A DNA stretch of 64,000 nucleotides, taken from positions 1 to 64,000 of the forward strand of contig JASANE010009923.1 in NCBI GenBank assembly GCA_030248225.1, read 5' to 3'. Shown here piece by piece: positions 24,341 to 34,438 of this stretch. The notes under the pieces were generated by a model. That model was not told the origin of the DNA, made no database searches, and was given only the letters and a program-made list of their open reading frames with translations. The stretch comes from Trileptium ribeirensis (Eukaryota; Nematoda; Enoplea; Enoplida; Thoracostomopsidae). The position numbers and the translations under genes were made by a program. Positions within the stretch are counted from its first letter, which is position 1; every line of letters starts with the position of its first letter.

Positions 24341-24715
24341 CTAATTCAGTCTTCTTTTTCGCGTAGTAGAGTAGGCGGTTAGAAACTAGCTCGGCCTTTC
24401 GATATTACGACGATCAGCACAATTTACTTCTGCTTTCTAATTGGTACTCGCGTACGATCCTATCCTTATCGCAACAGCATCTATTGTTTTCACGAAGCAT
24501 ATACGAATTCAATTAGTTATCTTCATTTTGTTTTCGAGTTATGGTTCGAGACTACCTAGCTAGTCGTTAACTGTTGTTTGAGTTTTTAAGCAAATGTTAA
24601 CGATTTTCACAGCTCTTTGTGTTATTTTTATTTGTTTTGATTGGGGGTTGTATTATACTTTCGGCACTCTTTGGGTTGGGGGAGGGAAATCAGGGAATCG
24701 TCGTACAGCGATGAT

Positions 24716-25035
24716 TTTGGTACCATTCGACTCAGCTCGACGAGGCGAGTTCAACGGTACCAAATTTGACCATATTCCAACAACTTTGAAATTTTTCAAA
24801 TTTTGCCCCTCAGTATTAAGGGGAACCCGGTACGTTGAAAAATCGAGAAAAAATTTTATGAGCAAAATAGACATAAGTAGCATAGATACACGCAGAATGA
24901 CGAGACAAATTCAACCGTGCCTTATTTATCATGATATTTTCACTGTTTAGCTAGTTATGGCTGAAAAACCATTTTCGAACTACTGAGCTCCACGAGACGA
25001 CTTCAACGATATAAAATGTTACCATATTCAAAATA
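24716..25035 (+). repeat. Short palindrome and a diverged direct copy
   Basis: 24716-24764 is an imperfect palindrome bounded by TTTGGTACC and GGTACCAAA around CTCAGCTCGACGAGGCGAG. A similar stretch (GAGCTCCACGAGACGACTTC and then TTACCATATTC) recurs at about 24985-25030, just upstream of the transposase ORF. Confidence 0.55.
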
Positions 25036-25095
25036 TATTTCTTAACTTTCAGGCTAATTTCAATAATATATTAACTAATCACATTAAATATAGTA

Positions 25096-25713
25096 ATGGC
25101 TGCCCGCGGACGCCCATCAAATAACAGATTTAACATTATTAACCCTATTAGAGTTTTTCAACGGAACAATGTTGATAACATTCGTATGACCTACACCCAA
25201 TTTGTACTCGGAGGGCCAGGCCTTGATGTTGAGGTGGACGAATCCATATTCTTTCGGCAAAAATATAACCGCAGCATGCCCAGAAGGAAACATGGATGGG
25301 TCGTCGTCATGATCGAGCGTCAAACCGGCAACTGCCTTTTGTTTTCGGTTGCTAATCGTACCGCTGCGACCGTCATACCTCTTATCCAGCAACATATACG
25401 GCCCGGCACACGCGTCATCACGGACAGTTACCAAACTTATTTCCAAGGTCTCCGCCGCTTACCCCATCCGCAGCCATATCTTCATGCAACGGTCAATCAT
25501 CACAACCGCCAGTTCGTTAACCCAGACAACGTCCATGCCCACACCCAGAACATCGATGGCCTCTGGGGAACCCTTAAGAACTTCATGAGGCGTCGACAAG
25601 GCATACCCGACACATTGTTCCACCGTACTTTGATCGAGTTTCAGTGGCGCCGCCGTTTCTCCCACATCCTCGGAGCTGTAGTGGGCCAAATTCGCGATCA
25701 ACATCCTTTTTAA
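25096..25713 (+). CDS. ISXO2/IS1595-like (Merlin-type) DDE transposase, N-terminally short
   Basis: Cut-and-paste transposase of the IS1595/Merlin group. Landmarks in the 205 residues: VEVDES (D48) followed by RKHGWVVVMIE, the strand pattern of the RNase-H fold; RVITDSYQTY (D110); NHHNRQFVNPDNVHAHTQNI; and NIDGLW (D154) followed by KNFMRRRQG. The family normally has E at the third catalytic position (HTN-x-IE-x-x-W), so D154 is a conservative change that may reduce or abolish activity. The zinc-ribbon or DNA-binding N-terminus usual in this family is missing, and an in-frame TAA lies a few codons upstream of the ATG. It is therefore truncated, spliced from an upstream exon, or co-opted. It is open to the end, with no internal stop, in a neighbourhood of decayed repeats. 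Confidence 0.85.
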   Translation: MAARGRPSNNRFNIINPIRVFQRNNVDNIRMTYTQFVLGGPGLDVEVDESIFFRQKYNRSMPRRKHGWVVVMIERQTGNCLLFSVANRTAATVIPLIQQHIRPGTRVITDSYQTYFQGLRRLPHPQPYLHATVNHHNRQFVNPDNVHAHTQNIDGLWGTLKNFMRRRQGIPDTLFHRTLIEFQWRRRFSHILGAVVGQIRDQHPF

Positions 25714-25753
25714 TTGTAAGTTGTTATATATAATTTACGTTGCAATATAAATG

Positions 25754-25807
25754 TTAGACTAAGCCTAAGCCTAAGCCTTAGACTAAGCCTGAGCCGTCTT
25801 AGTCTAA
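25754..25807. repeat. Telomere-like GCCTAA repeats inside a short inverted repeat
   Basis: Three tandem AAGCCT/AAGCC units are bounded by TTAGACTAAG (25754-25763) and its exact complement CTTAGTCTAA (25798-25807). It lies just 3' of the transposase ORF. A similar patch with CTTAGTCTTAG and CTTAGCCTAAG lies at about 51555-51582. Confidence 0.7.
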
Positions 25808-25999
25808 GGTTCGAACATAATTGATAGGCACTATTTAAGCACCTTGTCTTATGATTTCTGAGTATTCGACCACTTTCAATATACTTAGTTTTTCCACTCT
25901 AATGTTCGAACTCCAGATATTCTCGACACTCCGTGATTAAAAGCGTGTAGCACCTTGACAACATTCGATTTCTGTGATTGGTTCTTGTACCAATTATTC

Positions 26000-26545
26000 T
26001 CTCTCAGACTCACTTTTTGAGCGCACTATTACTCTGAGTAAGTTATGTAGTACTTGCAGTTAGGGTATGTATTGAGTAAATCCTCTTGTGAGGTTTGCAC
26101 GAGACCGCCGGACGGTTCGATCCGTACGTTTATTTGAATACCTCAACCTTTGCTTTAGATTTACGGTTGTACTTCCTTATGATTTTATCTTTTGAGGTTG
26201 CACGAGATCGCCGGACGGTTCGATCCGTATGTTTATCTAAGTACTTTAACTTCTTCGTTAGAATTTCAGTATTTAGTTTCCTTAGAGCTACCATTGCCGG
26301 ACGGATCACTGATAGATCCTGAGGAATTTATATCTATTACTTCTCTTTTGGGTTGGTACGTAGCCGCTGGACGATTTGACTAATTAATAATTAATTACCT
26401 TATCCTTTTCCTTAGATTTAGGCTAGTTAGTTTCCTTATATTAACGTTCCCGCTGCCGAACGGCTCAGCTAGGCGTGTGTTATTTCGAATACAGTTATGG
26501 TTAAGTAACGCTCGTGCTCGCTGAGGTTTTATTTAGAAATAATAA
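26000..26545 (+). repeat. Tandem-like GCCGGACGG repeats, partner of 28735-29115
   Basis: The motif (G/C)CCGGACGGTTCGATCCGTA followed by GTTTAT recurs near 26105, 26210, 26297 and, more diverged, near 26365 and 26455, spaced about 90-120 bp. The whole block is mirrored in inverted orientation at 28735-29115 (GTCCGGACGGCTTCGTAC and GAGCACGAGCGTAAAC). Confidence 0.75.
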
Positions 26546-26560
26546 TAAGAATAAGGTAAA

Positions 26561-28329
26561 TTACTAAGCTCATGAATACCTAGTTGTGAAGTAGATTGCA
26601 CTCAACGTTAATTGTTTTTGAATCCAGTGCCAAGGGTGTCACTATTTTACTAGTTTCAGGCATTTTCAAATTACTCACTTGCGGCTCCGTATCATCCATT
26701 AATTCAAAGACAAAAACAAGTAAAAGCGTTAAATTCAATAACAAAAGCGTTCATAATCGAGCATATGATTCAAGTAAGTGTGACAAGGTACCATTACGTC
26801 CATCGATTCAATAATTCGATTCTTCAGCTACCTCAGAGGCCCCCCCGAATCCGATGGGTCGATTCGAATGTTGCATATGAAAGTCTTGTTCATAATAGTC
26901 GTGTTTATGATGCAGTTACAGTGTGTATAATATTTATCTACTACACGTGAAAAAAGTATATGTATTTGTATTGGTGCTTGGATTATACGTATTGTTTATT
27001 TGTTTGTTTATGAACACATATTGTTTACTACAAGCTGTGTGAGTGAAAATAGAGGAAATGTATGTTGTGGTTGCATTTTATCATTCGTGCAGTATCTGTG
27101 GGTTGTATGTATACTATACTTTGATGTAACAAGTGTTTCGGGTACGTTGTTTTGAAATGATGAATAGAATATTGTGCAAAAATTATTGTCAGATTTGACT
27201 CAAAATGGGTAGGGGGGATGACCCATGTATTTACGGATTTTGATACTATTTTATTTCGGGCGCAGTATAGATTATCCAAAATAAATTTGGTACCTTTCGA
27301 TCCAGTACTTAAGATATTATGGAGCATCCCCCATGTCACTCTTTTACATTCCAAACAGTTAAATTGTTAAAAATTATGAAACTTTAGGAGCGTATCTAAG
27401 ACCTTGGAAATAGTTAAAAATTAAGAGAGTTTTGAAGAATATTTTGTGTGTTATGGCCTGTTGTATTGTCGTTTATATGTTGTGAGTATTAGCAATGAGT
27501 GCCTTATGTATTGACACCTAATTAGCGGATGTGTGAGTGTGTATGTGCTGAATCCGCGTCTAAAATTTGGGAAAATGTTTTGAGTTAACATTTCGGCGAA
27601 TTTCATAAAAAGTCTTTCTCTAGAACAAAAATTAAAACTTAAGTTAGGGAGCGAATTTACAAATTCCAAGAACTCGTAGCTTCTCTGGCAACGATTATAT
27701 TAAAATGTTAGGAGTTAGAGAGGTTTCAGAACTAGGTTTAATTTAGTTCCTGGGAATTGGGGCGAGAAAAGATTATTTAAACCCTTGCGCACCGACTTTA
27801 GGCAATTCAGTTCCAATCGGTGCTCAAACAATTTGACGCGTGCAACAATCTTTACAATCGGAGCGTAATCAGCATATCCTGTGAGTAATGTAAGTGTGTG
27901 TTTATATGTGTATTTCTATAGATTATATGTGTTATAATAAACTATCGGTTGAACAATCAATTTACTAATAGAAATTTGTCCGACTGTGGTTCCCGTAAGC
28001 ATAGGTAGCGTCGATGCGAGCCTCGATCTTGGCAACTAAAAGAATGTGATCTAACGTGGATAATTTGTACCCCAGAACCACGTAGGTTACATAAGCACCA
28101 ATAAATACGTCACTGATTTCCAGAAGCAATTAAACAGTTAAGCCCTTATGAATAAAAGCTCGAAGAATCGCGCTGCTGCTACTAAACAATTCGTATCACT
28201 AACATTAAAAGATTCCTGCTGTGCGTAGGCGAAGGGCAGCTAAACTGGTCACCTCAGTCTTTGAAAGCAAGGAGCAGACTGATAGAAAACAGAAAAACAG
28301 AGTTAACATTAGTTAGCTAATAAAAAAGA
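26561..28329. other. No gene recognised
   Basis: AT-rich. A loose foldback joins GGGGGGATGACCCATG (about 27214) and CATCCCCCATG (about 27326). No ORF carries a recognisable motif. Confidence 0.4.
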
Positions 28330-29115
28330 TTAGTGCTAATGTATGCAAATTAACACTAATTACAACACAAGAACACGAAAACAAGGAAACGAGAAAACCC
28401 AGGACGAAAAAGGGAGGGAGGGGTATAATAGAATATTTGGTGACTAACCCGGGGATTTGGGAAATTTTGGGGTCTTGGGTCGGGTTTGGACCGGAAACCC
28501 CAGTTGTACCCTGGTATACCCCTAACTATTCGATATTCACGGATTAATTGATAGTCTATTGCTTCGAGGTTTGTACAAGACCATTGGTGAGTAAGTACCT
28601 GGCACTGATTCGGAGATATATAGAGAAAATAGCGAACACTAATCTGAATTGGCGGAGTCAAGTCTCGCTTTATCAATATTCACGTTGAGCGACAAAACAA
28701 CTTCACAAATAGGTATATTATCCCGATACTAATTTATATTATTCCTATTATTTCCATCTAAAATCAGACCGAGCACGAGCGTAAACCTATAATATAACCA
28801 CTTACTAATCATAGATCGGGCCTTGCTAGCCTTTCGGAAACCGAACGTTAAAATAACTGCAAGTATTAGCGTCAATCTAAGACCCTAGAATAAGATAATT
28901 AAATAAATGTACTGGTCTAGCCGGAAGGCTACGTACGATCCTGACAAGAGGAAAACATAAGGAAATTACTAGTGTGAATCTAAGCAAAAGGTTAAGATAC
29001 TAAAATAAACGTACGGGTCTAGCCGTCCGGACGGCTTCGTACAAACCTCATAAGAGGAACTAACTAATACTTAACCTAACGTCAAGTAGCAAATAATTAT
29101 TCATAATAATTTAGC
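28330..29115 (-). repeat. Inverted copies of 24180-24340 and 26000-26545
   Basis: 28330-28460 matches the complement of 24180-24340, and 28735-29115 matches the complement of 26000-26545. The two pairs are not nested (both partners are in the same left-right order), so this is an inverted duplicate with rearranged or permuted order, not a simple palindrome. It lies about 2.6-3.4 kb downstream of the transposase. Confidence 0.65.
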
Positions 29116-30449
29116 GCTCAACCCTGAGTTTGAGAAATTATATCTGAAGCCAGGCTCACTCAACTAAAATTCAAGCAAACCGGATCTGAACCTAAGCGAA
29201 ATTGTGCAACAGTGCTTTTGTGAAACGAGTGACTAAACATTCACATTCAACAAGGTGGCTTAATAGGTGGCTTAATAAACGGTGAAACAAGTAAATGGAA
29301 TCGAACCGGTGTATCACCAGTTATTGCCGTATTCTACTAATTTTATATAAATATTCGGTCAGGTAAACAATTCGGGATAAAGACGGGATGTGGAAGTGAA
29401 CTCAAGAGGCAGTGTTAAGGGCTTTGGCCCGTAGTGTTTAGGGGTTCACCACTCAAAACGTCCCTCGTTAGCCTATTGAGGGCACTGCCCCATCTCGTTT
29501 GGGATTAAAGAATGGCCTTAATCTGGCCTGGCCACAGCCCTCCGAAAATTGGAGAGGGACTTCAGGGGCACCATGTTCATTGTCGGGGGAAATTAAAAGT
29601 GGGGGGATGAATTTTGCTTAAAAACATTAATATTTCCATATTTTCATGCATTTTTACTACCGTGAATGTATTTTCAAGCTAAAAAACGATATTTTAGGAT
29701 TATAAATAGTGGTAATTAACGTTTAAAAACAATTTGCAAACAAAAAACATAAATTTTTAGAATTAGTTGAACATGGGAGTTTCGATCGAGTGGAGGGACA
29801 GACATGGGGGACAATCTCACGAACATGGTGGGATTTGGAAAGTGGGGGTCCCCAACTGTGGACAGGCCAGTCAGTGGTGGATGCTACTCCGACAAACGGG
29901 GATGTCGGGGGTCCAGTAAGCTGGTGGGGCCCAAAATCCTTAAAATTTGGGTTTCTCAAAATTTTATATATTTATCGACCTCTAAAACTTATCTTAAATT
30001 TTATTTGTTAAAATTTAGCTTTCAATCAAATCCTACACTTAATTTGCATAATTTCGCTTACTTAGTTTTATTAGCTAACCTATAATTTGTTTTAGTTCAA
30101 TTAGTGAGTCTGATTCTGAGCTTGTGCGGAAGCGACTGAAATTGATTTTCTGCAGCTTTAATTATTTTATGTATATTATCGAGCTACAACTATTTGGATT
30201 TTAACGAAATTCAGGGACAATTACCTAGCTAACTAACTACAATCTAACTGGAACTAATAAGACCGAGGGTCGAAGTAGTCGAGTGTGCTAGTGTTGAACA
30301 GTGACAATATGTAGACTCAGTCGAAAGTATCCGATGTGTTTTAAAAGCGTGGTCAATTAGGTTATCAGTACTAAAGAATAGTACGGTGGATAGTAACCTG
30401 CGGATGAATTTAATTGCTCGAATACCCAAAGCTTGTCACAGCCTACGGG
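29116..30449. other. No gene recognised
   Basis: A GC-rich island at about 29400-29580 and a second at about 29790-29940 (with GGGGGTCC-type runs) are set in very AT-rich DNA. The ORFs at 29723-30085 overlap on both strands and look like chance ORFs. Confidence 0.4.
29565..29610. other. Possible LTR border motifs
   Basis: On the minus strand TGGTGCCCC, a primer-binding-site-like sequence, directly follows an ACA that could end an LTR. On the plus strand a purine run, AAAAGTGGGGGGA, precedes a TG at about 29608. I found no second LTR copy, so this is weak. Confidence 0.25.
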
Positions 30450-32170
30450 TACTAACAGCTCAACCATCATGCTTTGTTTTATCTGGTTTTGTAAAAAAGG
30501 TTTAGTGCTACGTGTTTAATATTCAAGTATTTAAACTGGAGTGGACGAACTGAGCCAAAGACACGCACCAACGCGAAATATAGGGCATCGATATTGGCCA
30601 CTAAAAAGGAGGACGCGCGCCAGCTTAAACGTCCCACCGGTATACTACTGACCGCAATCTTCAGGTGGAGAATCCCGTCTCATTTTTTATAAAGCAAACT
30701 ACCCACCAACCCCTACCCTGGCAAAACGACAAAATACAACATAGTGACCAAGATTTTGTGTAAAAGTGGTGTAAATTGTACTAAAAATAGAGTGGTCATT
30801 AATTTTCGAAGACCCAAAAAGCAAGCCCAATGATCCTAAATAAGGAAGAAGCCAAAATAAAAACTATTTATACGGTAGTAGCAATTAGTAGTCCACATAA
30901 CCAGGACGTTCGACGTAAGCCTGTCTAAAGTTTAAATATTAAAATGCCACTTCAGAGAACGCCACCTAGTACAACAATCGACAAAGAACCGACAACGAAA
31001 CCAAAGAACGTCGGAACGGAAGAACCATTAAGCGAAAAAGCGCGAGAAACAATGACAAACCGGAACGTGACAAAAGAACTAGAAGATATAATTCAAGAAT
31101 TCGAGTCAAGAACACCGGAACCCAGAATACCAGAACAATCGTAACAACATAAAAATACCAGGGAGTAACCGGAATTCCGGTTCCGGTTCCGGTTCCGGCG
31201 AAAATCGTGTTCCGGTTGCGGTTCCGGCAAAGGGCAAAAACCATACCGGAACCGGAATTCCGGTTTAAAAATTTTGTTTGAAATTTTCCATATTTTTGCT
31301 TCATCTCTGATCCAAAAATATGTAATATATATTATACAATGATCAAGCTCCAATACAACCAAGCAAAAGAAAAGATTAACTAAGCAATTTGCCGTGTGAA
31401 ACGTAAGTAGGACACATACTTTCAGTAGAAATCTTTATAATAACCTGCAACAGTTTGTTAACAAATCAAAATCAAGTCGATGCTTGTAGCAACTATTTTA
31501 CACATTCAGAAGTCTCCGGATTACGTTCGAATTAAGCCAGTCCAACTGGGCAGCAGAGTATGGCTTACATAGAAGTACTTAGCGTATGCTTGGCTAATAT
31601 AAATTGCGCCAAGCTCCAGCCAGTGCGCTTGTAAGCTTTGTAAATCACGCGAAATTAAAGTGAAGTAACGTTATCTACAACGCAGCCAAAAACTGCTTTC
31701 TTGGCAATGAACTGGATTTATTGAAACTGTGCGAGCAATATAACAGTTTGTCTCATTTATAGCATTATGATTAGAAAGTTATCACCATTATCATCTAACT
31801 GACAGGCACTGTTTGTCCAACGCTAGCCTAAACAGTGCCTCTTACCACTGATCAGAAAATTACTTTTTATCTATTAATTTTTCCTGAATCTTATAAACCA
31901 ATAATTTCAAGTTTCCTACAGAACGTCATCTAACAGACGTATGGGTAGTAAAGGCAGACGAATAGGGACAGAGCGAAAGCGTTTATTCTTCGCTCTATGC
32001 TTTGTAAGCACATTCAATTTGACGCAGTATACGCAAGGGTGTATAGTAGAAGGCATTTTTTGCTCTGGGTGTCCAATAAAACGACATATTGATCGATAAA
32101 TAAACATTATTAGCTTCCTCAGTCTCTTTAAAGTTTCAGAACGGCAATAATGTCATGGCAATACATTAAG
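30450..32170 (+). repeat. Triplication copy 1 (direct)
   Basis: Matches the complement of 32745-34437 almost base for base. From 31041 onward, including the following 32171-32720, it also matches 34439-36085 directly. It contains most of a hAT-type MITE and a short ORF. The remaining 574 bases (32171-32744) are the loop between copy 1 and the inverted copy. Confidence 0.95.
30944..31144 (+). CDS. Short hydrophilic ORF next to the MITE insertion
   Basis: A 66-codon frame starting MPLQRTPPSTTIDKEPTTKP, rich in E, K, T and P, that ends just before the MITE insertion at 31159. The sequence before it has an LTR-leader-like look (a TTTATAAA box near 30689). It may be the first codons of a retroelement gag whose remainder was displaced by the insertion. 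Parts are repeated in the inverted copy (around 33790-33950) and in the third copy (34440-34540). I do not recognise a family. Confidence 0.3.
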   Translation: MPLQRTPPSTTIDKEPTTKPKNVGTEEPLSEKARETMTNRNVTKELEDIIQEFESRTPEPRIPEQS

Positions 32171-32354
32171 TTTAATGTAAAAGTTATTTTTAATGCATTT
32201 TAAGTCGACTATACCTTAATTTCTTCCTTCATATCTTTTACAATATATAAATTTCGAAGACCAGGTTCCGGTTCCGGTTCCGGGATCCGGTTTAAATGGA
32301 CGGTTCCGGTTGCTGGTTCCGGTTCCGGTAAATTTTAGTTCCGGTTATTCCCTG
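31159..32354 (+). mobile_element. Non-autonomous hAT-type MITE, complete copy (1196 bp)
   Basis: The ends are CAGGGAGTAACCGG (31159) and CCGGTTATTCCCTG (to 32354), forming terminal inverted repeats. It is flanked by identical 8 bp repeats AAAAATAC (31151-31158 and 32355-32362). An 8 bp target duplication with CAGGG ends is the mark of the hAT superfamily. Subterminal regions consist of GGTTCC/GGAACC arrays around GGAATTCC. No transposase is encoded, so it must have been mobilised in trans. Confidence 0.9.
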
Positions 32355-32744
32355 AAAAATACATAATAGTATATAAGCGTTTTCCCGGCTGACCATCTCA
32401 AAATCGATTAAAATTATTCATTTTTAATTTAGAGGTTCGTTTGCTCAACAATAACCTATAAAATTACAAAAAATTATATATACCTGCAACAATAATAGAT
32501 TTTATCTGTAACTCAGTATAGGATTTTTGACTTGGCTCATCCGTGCCAAAAATGATTCTCTGGTTGTATCAGTGGGGCACTGCAGCGGGCTAAAATACTA
32601 ACCATAAAAATTATCCAAACATCGTTGCATTTTTTAACTTGGGCAGTTAAGTACGTATTATACGTAGTGCAACAGTCATCATACGTTTTCGCGGTTGCTA
32701 AATATGATTAAAGTTTTACATAATCTTTTCATTCAACTTATATG

Positions 32745-34437
32745 TATTGCCATGACATTATTGCCGTTCTGAAACTTTAAAGAGACTGAGGAAGCTAATA
32801 ATGTTTATTTATCGATCAATATGTCGTTTTATTGGACACCCAGAGCAAAAAATGCCTTCTACTATACACCCTTGCGTATACTGCGTCAAATTGAATGTGC
32901 TTACAAGCATAGAGCGAAGAATAAACGCTTTCGCTCTGTCCCTATTCGTCTGCCTTTACTACTCATACGTCTGTTAGATGACGTTCTGTAGGAAACTTGA
33001 AATTATTGGTTTATAAGATTCAGGAAAAATTAATAGATAAAAAGTAATTTTCTGATCAGTGGTAAGAGGCACTGTTTAGGCTAGCGTTGGACAAACAGTG
33101 CCTGTCAGTTAGATGATAATGGTGATAACTTTCTAATCATAATGCTATAAATGAGACAAACTGTTATATTGCTCGCACAGTTTCAATAAATCCAGTTCAT
33201 TGCCAAGAAAGCAGTTTTTGGCTGCGTTGTAGATAACGTTACTTCACTTTAATTTCGCGTGATTTACAAAGCTTACAAGCGCACGGCTGGAGCTTGGCGC
33301 AATTTATATTAGCCAAGCATACGCTAAGTACTTCTATGTAAGCCATACTCTGCTGCCCAGTTGACTGGCTTAATTCGAACGTAATCCGGAGACTTCTGAA
33401 TGTGTAAAATAGTTGCTACAAGCATCGACTTGATTTTGATTTGTTAACAAACTGTTGCAGGTTATTATAAAGATTTCTACTGAAAGTATGTGTCCTACTT
33501 ACGTTTCACACGGCAAATTGCTTAGTTAATCTTTTCTTTTGCTTGGTTGTATTGGAGCTTGATCATTGTATAATATATATTACATATTTTTGGATCAGAG
33601 ATGAAGCAAAAATATGGAAAATTTCAAACAAAATTTTTAAACCGGAATTCCGGTTCCGGTATGGTTTTTGCCCTTTGCCGGAACCGCAACCGGAACACGA
33701 TTTTCGCCGGAACCGGAACCGGAACCGGAATTCCGGTTACTCCCTGGTATTTTTATGTTGTTACGATTGTTCTGGTATTCTGGGTTCCGTGTTCTTACTC
33801 GAATTCTTGAATTATATCTTCTAGTTCTTTTGTCACGTTCCGGTTTGTCATTGTTTCTTCGCGCTTTTTCGCTTAATGGTTCTTCCGTTCCGACGTTCTT
33901 TGGTTTGTTGTCGGTTCTTTGTCGATTGTTGTACTAGGTGGCGTTTCTTGAAGTGGCATTTTAATATTTAACTTTAGACAGGCTTACGTCGAACGTCCTG
34001 GTTATGTGGACTACTAATTGCTACTACCGTATAAATAGTTTTTATTTTGGCTTCTTCCTTATTTAGGATCATTGGGCTTGCTTTTTGGGTCTTCGAAATT
34101 AATGACCACTCTATTTTTAGTACAATTTACACCACTTTTACACAAAATCTTGGTCACTATGTTGTATTTTGTCGTTTTGCCAGGGTAGGGGTTGGTGGGT
34201 AGTTTGCTTTATAAAAAATGAGACGGGATTCTCCACCTGAAAATTGCGGTCAGAGTATACCGGTGGGACGTTTAAGCTGGCGCGCGTCCTCCTTTTTAGT
34301 GGCCAATATGATGCCTATATTTCGCGTTGGTGCGTGTCTTTGGCTCGTTCGCCACTCCAGTTTAAATATTGAATATAAACACGTAGCATAAACCTTTTTT
34401 ACAAAACCAGATAAAACAAGATGATGGTTGAGCTGTT
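32745..34437 (-). repeat. Triplication copy 2 (inverted)
   Basis: Complement of 30450-32170 with very few differences (for example one base lost near 33296). It begins at TGTATTGCCATGAC and ends at the complement of AACAGCTCAACCATC. It carries a truncated MITE (32745-33746) whose remaining end is still followed by GTATTTTT, the complement of the same AAAAATAC target duplication as copy 1. The two MITEs therefore descend from one insertion. Confidence 0.95.
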
Positions 34438-34438
34438 G

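Noticed and set aside
25754..25807. Chromosome end
   Set aside because: Only three telomere-like units, embedded in a short inverted repeat with ordinary sequence on both sides.
33543..33937. Overlapping 69-93-codon ORFs with RNRNRN or PEPEPE peptides
   Set aside because: Translations of MITE hexamer arrays, repeated in copies 1-3.
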